Assembly: GCA_963738665.1 (NCBI GenBank)
Contig: CAVTXL010000003.1
Span: 434,001-498,000, forward strand
Origin: JABDGM01 sp963738665
Lineage (GTDB): Bacteria > Planctomycetota > Planctomycetia > Pirellulales > Lacipirellulaceae
Reading direction: 5' to 3'
DNA: 64,000 bases
Shown: positions 54,511 to 63,514 of the stretch, piece after piece
Numbering within the stretch: position 1 is the first letter of the stretch
Layout of the letters: each line of letters starts with the position of its first letter
The notes under the pieces: model-generated
The model's input: the letters and a program-made list of their open reading frames with translations, nothing else
Database searches by the model: none
What the model was told of the DNA's origin: nothing
Program-made: the position numbers and the translations under genes

Positions 54511-57338
54511 CTAGTTATCGCTTAGCATTTCGCGGATTTTATCCTTGGCAATTTGGAGGGCGTCGGGAAGCTTTGCCGGATTCTTTCCACCGGCCTGCGC
54601 GAGATCGGGCCGGCCGCCGCCGCCACCGCCGACGGCAGTGGCAACCGGCCGAATCCACTCGCCAGCGCTTAGCTTGCGCGATTGCAAGTCCTTACTGATG
54701 CCAGCGACGAGCGTCACTTTGTCATCGCCGTGACGGCTGGCGAGGAGGACTGCGGAAGCCTGGGTTTTCGCGCGGACCTGGTCAATGAGCTGCCGCATCA
54801 AGTTGGGTTCGACGCCAGGCAGCTCGGCGACCACTACGGTCACATCGCCGACTTGCTCCGCCCCCTCGAGCAGGTGCTCACCCGTGAGTGGCCCGGCCGA
54901 TTCACGCTCGCGGAGCTGGCGCTCCATCGCCGAAATGTCGCTTTTGAGCGAGGCGAGACGGCGCGGCGCATCGAGCGGCGCGACCGACAGCAGCCGGCCC
55001 GTCTCGGCCAAAGCGTGCTTGATCGCTGCATAGTTCAGTTGCCTAGCTGCGCTGCGTTTGGTCTTAGTTGTTGGCGGCGGCGATGTGCCGCCGCTGGCCA
55101 GTTGCTTTTTCAACTCGCGGCCGTGGGCGACCAGCTCGGCGGCCGCAGTCGGAATGTCCGGCACGGCCACCTCCAATAGCTTGGCGGCCTCTTCGAGGGC
55201 GGCTGTTGTTTGGGCGACGTGTTCGGCCGCTTTCGTGCCGGTCAGAGCGGTGATCCGCCGCGTGCCGGCCGAGACGCTTTCTTCGGCCAGAATCTTGAAC
55301 AGCCCGATTTCGCTGGTGTTGTCCAGATGCGTGCCGCCGCACAGCTCCTTGCTGAATTCGCCCATCGACACCATGCGGACCAGGTCGGGATACTTTTCGC
55401 CGAAAAGCATCATCGCGCCTTGCGTGCGGGCCTCGGCCAGCGGCAGCGTCTGCCACTTCGACCGGCTCGCCGGCCGCGACGCGGGCCTTCACTTCGCCGC
55501 CGATCGCGGCGAGTTGCTCGGCGTGACCGGGCTGAGGTTCGTAAAGTCGAACCGCAGCCAGTCGTCGTCGACCTTCGAGCCCTGCTGCTGGGCATGCGTG
55601 CCGAGGTGTTTTTGCAGCGCGTAGTGCAGAATGTGCGTGGCCGAGTGGGCCCGGCGGATGCCGGCGCGGCGCGCGGCGTCGACCACGGCCGTGACTTTGG
55701 CGCCCTCGCACATCGTGCCCTTCGTGCAGGTGGCCGACGTGCAGGACGAAGCCGCCTTCTTTCTGCGTGTCGGTACGTCGAATTCGAAATCCGTCGCCGA
55801 CGAGCTCGCCCGTGTCGCCGACCTGGCCGCCGCTTTCGCCGTAGAATGGCGTGCGATCGAGCACGACGCGCGACTTGTGCTCGTGGCCGATCTCGTCGAT
55901 CTTGTCGCAAAGGTGATCGCTGGGCGGCTCGCCGGCGACGATGCCCATCACCGTCGCTTCCGCTGCGGTCGTTTCGTAGCCGAGGAACTCGGTCGTGTGC
56001 AGCGCCCGCTTGAGCGCATCGATCGGCCCGTGCGAACAGCATCACCGTGTGCTGCACTTTGCCCGAGAGCTCGCCGTGCTCCTCCATCGCCTGGTCGAAA
56101 GCCTTCCCAATCGAACGCCAGGTTGTGCTCGGCGGCCAGCGTTTCGAACAGTTCGGGCGGAAAGCCGTGGGTCGTGTACAGCTCGGCCGCCTCGGCGCCG
56201 CTCGACCGCGACGCGATTGTCGCGGCTTCATCTCGTCGAAGATACGCTCGATCCGATTCCAGGCCGGCGTCGATCGTGCAGAAGAAGTTGCTTCCTCCTT
56301 CTCGATCACGCCGCCGACGCGCGTCGACGGTTTCGCTCAGTTCGGGATAGGGCCGCTTCATCATGTCGGCCACAGCCGGCACCAGCTTATGCAGAAACGG
56401 CTCGCGCACGCCCATCTGATGGCCGTCGAGCACAGCCCGGCGGAGCAGCCGCTTGATGACGTACTTTTCCTTGTTCGGGCCCGGATAGACGTTTTCGTGG
56501 ATGGCGAACGTGCAGGCCCGCACGTGGTCGGCGATGCGCCGCAGCCGGCGGCCGTTTTCGCTGTCGGATCGTACTTCACGCCGCAGACTTCGGCCGCGGC
56601 CTCGACGATCGGCCGCAGGATGTCGATGTGGAAGTTGGTCTCGACGCCTTGCAGCACCGCGGCCGTGCGCTCCAGGCCCATGCCGGTGTCGATGTTCTTG
56701 CTGGGCAGCGGCCGGAGGTTGTCGGGCGGATCGCCGACGCGGTTGAACTGCGTGAAGACGAGGTTCCAGATTTCGACGGCTTTGCCCTGTCGGGGTGATA
56801 AGTAGATTTCGCTGCACGGTCCGCAGACGCCGTCGGGCCCCTGGCTGGGGGCGCTGGCCGGCCAGAAGTTTTCGTCTTCGTCCCAGCCGCTCGATCCGCT
56901 CGGGCGGCAGCTTGATGTCGTCTGGCCCAGATGTCGGCCGCCTCGTCGTCGTCAGTGTAGACGGTGACGGTGAGCCGCTCCGGTTCGAGGCCGAGCCATT
57001 TCTTGTCGGTAAGAAACTCCCAGGCCCAGTTGATCGCTTCGCGCTTGAAATAGTCGCCGAAGCTGAAGTTGCCCAGCATCTCGAAGAACGTGTGGTGATA
57101 CGCCGTGCGGCCCACGTTGTCGATGTCGCCGGTGCGCAGGCATTTCTGGCAGGTGGTGGCCCGCGTGAACTCGAGCTTGCACCTTGCCGAGGAAGTGGTC
57201 CTTGAACTGGTTCATGCCGGCCGGCGTGAACAGCACCGAGGGGTCCCAGCGGGGCACCAGCACGTCGCTGGGGCGGCGGACGCAGCCTTTGGACTCGAAG
57301 AAGGCCAGATACTTTTCGCGGAGTTCGTCGGTTTTCAT
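54511..57338 (-). CDS. alaS: Alanyl-tRNA synthetase, broken by at least ten frameshifts
   Basis: About 942 residues once the frame is followed from segment to segment. Recognisable blocks in order: MKTDELREKYLAFFESKGC (catalytic N-terminus), YHHTFFEMLGNFSFGDYFKREAINWAWE, MGLERTAAVLQGVETNFHID, YVIKRLLRRAVLDGHQMG, DRTPFYGESGGQVGDTG, AHSATHILHYALQKHLG (editing-domain HxxxH), KELCGGTHLDNTSEIG and a DHHA1-type C-terminus ending GGRPDLAQAGGKNPAKLPDAL. Breaks occur near 57180, 56920, 56885, 56540, 56320, 56290, 56235, 56100, 56040, 55960, 55710, 55540 and 55450. An essential gene cannot carry these, so they must be assembly errors. Confidence 0.9.
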
Positions 57339-57644
57339 CAAACGAAGGTGTTGGGTGTCGGGAAGAAGAGGAAGCCGTCCTTCCTGAGGGCGAAATCCGC
57401 GGTGCGCAGTTTACCGGCCGTGGCGGGCACCGCCGGCCTGTGATGAAATATACCGCGATTGAGCAAAACGCGGCAGACCGCCGCGGAAGCGGTATATATA
57501 GCTCGCTCGCTCCGCGAGCGGGCATTTCGCCAAGCGAAACGACGAGAAGCAGTTTCAAAACCGTCGGGGACTGTCCCGATTTTGCGGAGGCCGCCGGAGC
57601 AAAATGGGACTGTCCCCCTCTCCGAGACGGTTTTGAAACTGCTT
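57339..57644. other. Intergenic region filled with two repeat elements
   Basis: Between alaS and the histidine kinase. It holds the two-hairpin element (57502-57541) and the long palindrome (57545-57646); no gene is seen in the rest. Confidence 0.6.
57502..57541. repeat. Two-hairpin REP-like element, copy B
   Basis: Hairpin 1 has stem CGCTCGC/GCGAGCG with loop TCC. Hairpin 2 has stem TTTCGC/GCGAAA with loop CAA. Same order, spacing and loop size as copy A at 32018-32061. Confidence 0.7.
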
Positions 57645-57646
57645 CT
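57545..57646. repeat. Long palindromic element with GGGACTGTCCC core, copy 1
   Basis: A 102-bp palindrome. The outer arms 57545-57565 and 57626-57646 pair perfectly over 21 bp. The inner arms carry GGGGACTGTCCC-GATTTTGC and GCAAAATGGGACTGTCCCC. The outer right end overlaps the stop codon of the histidine kinase gene (57645-57647). Confidence 0.8.
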
Positions 57647-59655
57647 ACCCTAGCGGCAACGAGAGGGACACCGTGGCGCCGCCGTCGTTCGCCGGTGCAA
57701 TCTCGAGCCGGCCGCCGAGTTGGCGGGCCAGGCGCGTGCAGAGGGCCAGGCCCAGCCCGACGCCGGGGGCCGTTTCGGCCGATTCCTCCGCGCTTTTGGC
57801 AAACGGGCGAATGCGGCCGAAGCGCCGCCCGCGCGGCATCCCGGGGCCGTGGTCGCGAACCTTGAATTCCAACCACGCCGCCGCAGCGCTCGGCTGCCAC
57901 GTGGATGCGGCCGTCGGCGGCCGAGCGGGCGTACTTGGCCGCGTTGTCGACCAGGTTGAACAGGATCTGCTCGACGACGTTGGCGTCGGTCGTCAGCGGC
58001 AGGTCGCCCGCGTCGTCGGCGAGCGAGATTTCGCATTGCATGCCCGCGTGCTGGGCGCGGGCAGCCAATCGCGGGCCGATCCGCTCCAACAGCGAGGCCG
58101 CGGTGATGCGGTCGGTCGCGCTGGGCCGCCGGCCGCGTTCCAGTCGGGCGTAGGAGAGAACGTTTTCGACGAGGTGCGTCAAGCGCTCGGCCTCGCGCTG
58201 GAGGGTGTGCAGATACTCTTGGCGGCGGCCTGCGTCGGGCACCATGCCGCGGGCCAACATCTCGGAATACATGCGGAACGTGGTCAGCGGCGTGCGCAGC
58301 TCGTGCGTGACGGAGGAGACAAACGCGGCGCGGCGCTCGGAGAGGGTCATCACACCCGCCAACAAGGCGGCCGCAGCGAAGGCGGCCAGGCCCAGGGCGC
58401 CCCACCCGATCCACAGCGCCCAGCGGAGCGTGGGGCTGAGCGCCGGGTCGGCCGCGGAGGCGACGTTCATCACCAGGCGGACCGGCAGGCCGGCCAGCAT
58501 CCGGCCGGGGTCGACGTCCGCCGAATCAAGCACCGGCACGAGATCGGCGCCACGGATCAGATCGGTCGTTTCGGCCAAGAGCCGCGTCTTGAGCTTCGGC
58601 CAATCGAGCCAGCAGCCTTGGATGACCGTTCGCTTGTCTTCTTCGACGCGCCGCGCCAGCAGCAGCCGATCGCCGACCCACATCGGGCGGCTGACGCCGA
58701 CTTCGACTTTGGCCTGCTCGGGCGGAACCATCATCTGTTGAAAACCATTGTTGCTACTGAATTGCTGCTGTTCATACATGCCTTGCTGGGCGACGGATTG
58801 AATCCGCCGTACGCGGGTTTCGTAGTCGGCGTTGCGGGCCGTCTGTTGGGCGAGCGTGCCCTTGCCTTTGACCACGGGCGGCGGTTCGGCTTGCTGGTTG
58901 TTGTTGCCGCGCGACTCATTCTCGTTCGGGTCAGGCGGTAGATTGACGGAATTGCCCTCGAAATAGTTGAGCCCGCGGTTCAATTCGTTGACGCGCTCAA
59001 CCGATTCGGCACTCGCTAGCGCGCGGCTGTTGTAGCCGACGTCGGCCAGCGAGGGGAGCGAGGCGCTCGGCAGCTCGGCGGCCAGCTTTTGCACGTCGAC
59101 GGCTGCGGCCAGCTCTTTCAATCGCGTGGCGCGGTTCGACAACGCCTGCTTGGTAACGCCGTTCGATTCCGCCTGCGGTTCCATTTCCTTGGCGGGCACT
59201 TGGGGCGAACGCCAGCGGCCGTCGAGAGTCGCTTCGAAATTGCATATGACGTAGGGAGGCGGCTCGATAAACAACGGCGAGGGAAGCGGCATCGACGCGG
59301 CCTGTTGGGCGGGCTGCTGCTGCGGGGCCTGCTGTAAAGATCCGGGCAGGTTTGGTTGCTGGTCAAGTTGCCGCTGTTGGTTGAGACCAATTGCCGGGCC
59401 GAATGCGTCGGCGGCGAGAAAGGCGGCGCGGTACTCGGAGGGTGGGCGAATCACCTCAGCGGCAATGATGGGCGCCAGCTCCGTGTCCATCCGCCACAGA
59501 GCGAGGCTGGCGTGCTGCTCGAGCGCGGCGTCGGCCTCGGCCGCGCGGCGGCGCTCATCCGTGTCGAGCGCTTGCCGCGTGAGCCAGAGCATCGCCCCGG
59601 CGGCGCCGCCGACGCAGAGGAGGAACACGAGCCAGACTTGCCAGGGGTGTTTCAA
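57645..59655 (-). CDS. Sensor histidine kinase, frameshifted
   Basis: About 670 residues. An N-terminal helix (WQVWLVFLLCVGGAAGAMLWL) and a second near residue 415 (WALWIGWGALGLAAFAAAALLAGVMTL) bracket a large, glutamine-rich periplasmic domain. The cytoplasmic part has the H box FVSSVTHELRTPLTTF, N box FNLVDNAAKYARSA and G boxes DHGPGMPRG and GVGLGLALC. A frameshift near 57870 separates N and G boxes. The start is uncertain: TTG 59655 (MKHPWQVWLV) follows five copies of a 7-bp repeat. It is co-directional with the response regulator 70 bp upstream and forms a two-component pair with it. Confidence 0.8.
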
Positions 59656-59659
59656 GGAA

Positions 59660-59698
<39 letters not shown>

Positions 59699-59725
59699 AA
59701 GGTGTCGGGTATCTGGGAATTCGAG

Positions 59726-60439
59726 TCACGCTTGTCGTTTAGCTTCTGCGCGGGCCAGCATGTAGCCTTTGCCGCGGACGGTGAGCAGCACTTGCGACTC
59801 GTCGCCTGTGTCGCGGAGTTTTTCGCGGAGGCGGGCGACGTGCATATCAATCGTGCGCGTGGCGGCCCCGCGGGCGTCGATTTGCCAGACGTTCGCGAGC
59901 AGCTCTTCGCGGGCGATCGCCCGGCCGGCGTGCTGGGCCAGGTAGCGAAGCAATGTGAGCTCGCGGTCCGAGAGCTCTTCGCGCATCCCGTCGTCGAATT
60001 GGACCTCGCAGCGGGCGAAATCGATGCGGCCGCCGGTGATCGGCCACTCCTCGACATCGCTCGGCCGCGCCGGCGTGCGGCGAAGCACGGCCTCGATGCG
60101 GGCCAACAGCTCATCGACGCTGAACGGCTTGACCACATAATCGTCGGCCCCCAGCCGCAAGCCGCTGACGCGGTCGCGCTCTTCGCCGCGGGCGCTGAGG
60201 ATGATCACCGGCAGCGTCGGCCGAATGTTGCGAACTTCGCGAAGAATGTCGAGGCCGCTCGCGCCCGGCAGGACCATGTCGAGCAGGAGCAAATCGTATT
60301 CGCGCGTGACGGCTGCCCGGCAACCGTCGTTGCCGTCGGCCGCTTCGATTACGTCGTACCCGGCGAACGCAAGCACGTCGACGATGCCGCGGCGGATGGC
60401 GGGGTCGTCTTCAATCGTGAGAATGCGGCTGTGGGGCAT
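59726..60439 (-). CDS. OmpR/PhoB-family response regulator
   Basis: A 237-residue two-component regulator. The receiver domain has the acidic pair (ILTIEDDPAIRRG), the phospho-acceptor Asp in LLLLDMVLPG, and the lysine in DDYVVKPFS. The C-terminal winged helix reads LSDRELTLLRYLAQHAGRAIAREELLANVW and RTIDMHVARLREKL, with VRGKGYML at the end. The ATG at 60439 gives MPHSRILTIEDD. It is followed by its histidine kinase. A dyad lies upstream of its promoter. Confidence 0.95.
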   Translation of the reverse strand: MPHSRILTIEDDPAIRRGIVDVLAFAGYDVIEAADGNDGCRAAVTREYDLLLLDMVLPGASGLDILREVRNIRPTLPVIILSARGEERDRVSGLRLGADDYVVKPFSVDELLARIEAVLRRTPARPSDVEEWPITGGRIDFARCEVQFDDGMREELSDRELTLLRYLAQHAGRAIAREELLANVWQIDARGAATRTIDMHVARLREKLRDTGDESQVLLTVRGKGYMLARAEAKRQA

Positions 60440-60518
60440 GGGGGGCGAGGATGCAAGCAAACGGGATGCGTCCGCGTCGCTGGCGAAATTGAGAGTTTTC
60501 CGACCGCTACGCCACTCA

Positions 60519-60551
60519 ATTCTACCGCGCGTCTTGACGTGCGTCGTCAAG
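60519..60551 (-). promoter_or_regulatory. Promoter and dyad upstream of the response regulator
   Basis: Minus strand: CTTGACG-N5-CGTCAAG (60551-60533), then 8 bp, then TAGAAT (60524-60519), 80 bp before the ATG. The dyad overlaps the -35 position, so a regulator bound there could control the operon, possibly the response regulator itself. Confidence 0.4.
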
Positions 60552-60586
60552 CTTCCGGACCAAGATGGTCCCGCTATGTAATGTGA

Positions 60587-60639
60587 GGGGGCCGGATTCG
60601 TCGCCAAACGGACCCGCTTGTCGACGACCTCCGGCCCCC
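60587..60639. repeat. 10-bp inverted repeat downstream of the thioredoxin-fold gene
   Basis: GGGGGCCGGA at 60587-60596 pairs with TCCGGCCCCC at 60630-60639 around a 33-nt loop. No T run follows on the minus strand, so a terminator role is doubtful. Confidence 0.45.
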
Positions 60640-60687
60640 TTCGCAGGGCTTTCGCATTCGTTCATCTCGCGACCAGCGGTTGCGGCT

Positions 60688-62151
60688 TTATGGTTTATTC
60701 GTTGCGGCCGGCGCAGTTGCCACGACTTGGCCGTTGTTTTCCAGGGCGGTGTAAACGTCGCTGGGGGCCAAGCCAAGCCAGGGGTCGCTCGAAGGCGTCA
60801 GGAACAGTTCCGCGTAGACCCACTCGTTGAGCTTGTCGACGTCGGTCGTATGTGGATCGGCCGCGGCGAATTGCTCATGGATGCGGCGATGCAGCAGGTA
60901 TTCGTTGCGAACCGTGTCGAGCGCGATCGAATCTTCAAACTGTCGAACCACGCGGAGCATCGGGTCTTCGACCGCCCACTTTGTCACGGCGAGCGCCCCG
61001 GCCGCGGCCGCCTTGGGGAACTCAGCCCGCATCATCGCGATGCTGGCCGCATCCAACTGAACATCCTCGCGGTGTAGCGCTGCGACTGCCTTCCACACGT
61101 CGTCGTCCATTCCGCGCTCGATCCACGTGCCGCCCAAGTTCGCAAACCGCAACATGGGAGCTTCGGCCCGGGTCTTGCCAACGGCGCGTTGTGCAGCGGC
61201 GACCGCCTTCGGCGCCGGCCCTGCCGCGGGCACGGTCTGGCCAGCTAAGCGTGCGGACTCGATCGCGCCGGTAATCCGGGACGCCACGACGTCCGCTTGC
61301 GCTGCGCCCAGCCGCTGGAGGTCGAGGTCCCAGTCGCGCAGCGACTTCGCCAGTTGCGTTTGATGAAAGGCCTGCAGCATCGCGGCACGTTCAGCCGCGT
61401 TTGCCGTTTTGTAAGTGCTGTAGAGATTGGCAGCTTCCCATGCCCATTGTCGGAAGGCGACAGGACTATACAAACCGGGCAGCACGTCGAGCGGCGTGCC
61501 GTCGCTCGCGAGAACGTAGTGCGCACTGTTGCCGGTCAGCGTCCGCTCGAGCTTGCGGCCGTCGCCGAAATCGATCGTCACCTTGGGCACCGGCCGCACG
61601 CTTTGCCAGTGGAGCACGAAGTTGACGCGCAGAAAGTCGCTGATCTCCTTGTTCGAGTAGAGCGACGTGCGAAAGAAGCGGCTGTTCGCGCAGCTAAACT
61701 CGTCCGTCAGCTTGCCCAGCATCCGCAGGCTGAGGATCGGCCGGCCGGTCCGCTGAGACTCGGCCTTGGCCTGCTCGAGATCGGTAAACCAAAACAGCCG
61801 CGAGACGGTGCAACTGCGCTGGCCGCCAATCTGGTCGATCGCGTCGCGCCACGCCGTTCGCTGAGGGGCGAGCGTTTCGTTTAAGCGCGTGAGCAAAGCT
61901 CGTTCCTCTGGCGAAGAGCTCGGAGTTGTCGCTAGTTCATTGAGGCGGTTCGAGTTTTCATTGAGTTGTGAGTCGATACGGTCGAGGGCCGCCAGCGCTT
62001 CGTCGAGACCGGCCGGGCCGCGCTCACGCAGTTGCGTGATTTCAGACTCGGATGGCGAGGCGTTCGAGCCGGCTGGGATTGGCTCCGCTGCGACTACACT
62101 TGCCAGCGGCATGAAGGCGACCAGCAATAGGAAAGCGCGTCGGATTGGCAT
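60688..62151 (-). CDS. Exported thioredoxin-fold-like protein of unknown function
   Basis: A 487-residue exported protein with signal peptide MPIRRAFLLLVAFMPLASVVAAE. Residues 115-225 look like a DUF255/thioredoxin-type fold (LFWFTDLEQAKAESQRTGRPILSL, NSRFFRTSLYSNKEISDFLRVNFVLHWQS, NSAHYVLASDGTPLDVLPG), but no CxxC redox pair is present. The remaining C-terminal half is helical. GGGAG lies upstream of the ATG at 62151. The family is known to me only as uncharacterised planctomycete proteins. Confidence 0.65.
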   Translation of the reverse strand: MPIRRAFLLLVAFMPLASVVAAEPIPAGSNASPSESEITQLRERGPAGLDEALAALDRIDSQLNENSNRLNELATTPSSSPEERALLTRLNETLAPQRTAWRDAIDQIGGQRSCTVSRLFWFTDLEQAKAESQRTGRPILSLRMLGKLTDEFSCANSRFFRTSLYSNKEISDFLRVNFVLHWQSVRPVPKVTIDFGDGRKLERTLTGNSAHYVLASDGTPLDVLPGLYSPVAFRQWAWEAANLYSTYKTANAAERAAMLQAFHQTQLAKSLRDWDLDLQRLGAAQADVVASRITGAIESARLAGQTVPAAGPAPKAVAAAQRAVGKTRAEAPMLRFANLGGTWIERGMDDDVWKAVAALHREDVQLDAASIAMMRAEFPKAAAAGALAVTKWAVEDPMLRVVRQFEDSIALDTVRNEYLLHRRIHEQFAAADPHTTDVDKLNEWVYAELFLTPSSDPWLGLAPSDVYTALENNGQVVATAPAATNKP

Positions 62152-62529
62152 TGGAATTCTCCCTCTGCGTTAACGAGCCAGGACGAAGCACGCGTGTCGG
62201 CGAAGGCCCCTGGCGTCAGACGGCCGCCGCTGCCCTTGGATTTTACGCCGATTTGAGAGCCCCGCCGGTAACGGGTTTGTAACGACCGGGGCCGGCCGGA
62301 TCGATCTTCCGCGACAATGCGCGGAACGGGCCGGCTCTGGTGCGGCAGGCGAATGCGGCCAAATTGCTTGCGGCCGAGCACGGGGCGACTATAATAAAAA
62401 CGGGCTTGATTCGGGCCGGTTTTCCGTTCCGCAGCACTCTTTCTTCGCGCCAGTGCCGCTGATTTCGCCTTCGTGAACCCACACCGTGCGACCAACAGCC
62501 GTGCAAGCTGTGCGGCCAGTCGAGTTTTC
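62152..62529. other. Divergent promoter region
   Basis: Separates the divergent thioredoxin-fold and matrixin genes. On the plus strand TTGCGG (62368-62373), a 16-bp spacer and TATAAT (62390-62395) form a plausible promoter 135 bp before the protease gene. No gene is seen. Confidence 0.45.
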
Positions 62530-63423
62530 ATGCCTGGCATTCTTATGGGTCGCTTCGCGTTGAGATGGCGGGGACGTGCGCTCGGGCTGTGCGCAGCCGT
62601 CGTGCTGTCGTTGCAGTGCACGACCGGCGGGTGGGCCCAAGACACCGACTGCGAAACGCCGGGCGGCATTTGCTCGGGCGACGGAAGCGGGCCTTATTTG
62701 ACGCCGATCCCGGCGGATGATCCCAATTCGGCGAACCAATACCTGCTGCAAGGTGGGCAAATGGCCGCAGTCCGGCGGCCTGGGAATTCGCCGATCACGC
62801 TCACGTACAGTTATCAGAACATGTTCGACGGCGCGATCAAAACGCCCAACGGGCAACCCTTGCCCGCGAACGTGATCCGGCAATCGATTGAAGATGCGCT
62901 GCGCCTGTGGGCGAACGTGGCGCCGATCCGCTATGTCGAGGTGCCGGATGACGGGCTAAGCTACGGCAGCTCGACTCACTACGGTCAAATTCGCTTCCGG
63001 CACCTGTATCTCAACGGGCCAGACCCGCTCGTCGGCGACCCGATCGCCAAGGCCCAGGCCTATTTTCCCTATTCGAGCGATCCCTACGCGGGCGACGTCG
63101 AGTTCGACGACTCCGACCCGTGGCAAGTGGCAGGCACGCTGCATGAGCCCGACATCTTCGGCGCCGCCACGCACGAGCTGGGGCACACGCTGGGGCTCGG
63201 CCACACGCTCGTCGAAGACGCCGTGATGTACTGGATCTTCCGCCGCTTCGACGGCCCGGGGAGCGGCTACTTGCGGCCGGTGGATATCAACGGCGTGCGG
63301 GCGATCTACGGCACGGGCGTGGGCAGCGTGACACCGCTCGGCGTGCCCGAGCCGGCGACGCTGCTGCTTGCGGCGGTCGCCGCGGCCGGCTGGCTGGCCG
63401 GGGGCCGGCGGCGGCGCGGCTGA
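62530..63423 (+). CDS. Matrixin-type (M10) metalloprotease with PEP-CTERM tail
   Basis: A 297-residue exported zinc protease. The signal peptide is LGLCAAVVLSLQCTTGGWAQ. The zinc motif HELGHTLGLGH (HExxHxxGxxH) near residue 218 is followed by VEDAVMYWIF, which supplies the Met-turn. ITLTYSYQNMFDG and WANVAPIRYVEV are the usual upstream strands. The C-terminus VPEPATLLLAAVAAAGWLAGGRRRRG is a PEP-CTERM sorting tail. It probably acts outside the cell or in the envelope. ATG 62530 is used; ATG 62545 is also possible. Confidence 0.9.
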   Translation: MPGILMGRFALRWRGRALGLCAAVVLSLQCTTGGWAQDTDCETPGGICSGDGSGPYLTPIPADDPNSANQYLLQGGQMAAVRRPGNSPITLTYSYQNMFDGAIKTPNGQPLPANVIRQSIEDALRLWANVAPIRYVEVPDDGLSYGSSTHYGQIRFRHLYLNGPDPLVGDPIAKAQAYFPYSSDPYAGDVEFDDSDPWQVAGTLHEPDIFGAATHELGHTLGLGHTLVEDAVMYWIFRRFDGPGSGYLRPVDINGVRAIYGTGVGSVTPLGVPEPATLLLAAVAAAGWLAGGRRRRG

Positions 63424-63460
63424 ATTTGCAATCCGGCAGAATTTGCAGCCCGGCGGAGCA
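63424..63460. repeat. 17-bp imperfect tandem repeat
   Basis: AATTTGCAATCCGGCAG is followed by AATTTGCAGCCCGGCGG. Two copies only; not a CRISPR array. Confidence 0.55.
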
Positions 63461-63514
63461 GCTTGAAGGCCGGTCCGCAACCCTTCGATTCGGCGCACGA
63501 CCGTCAGCGGCCGG

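Noticed and set aside
63424..63460. Possible CRISPR array next to cas1
   Set aside because: Only two imperfect 17-bp copies directly abutting each other, without spacers.
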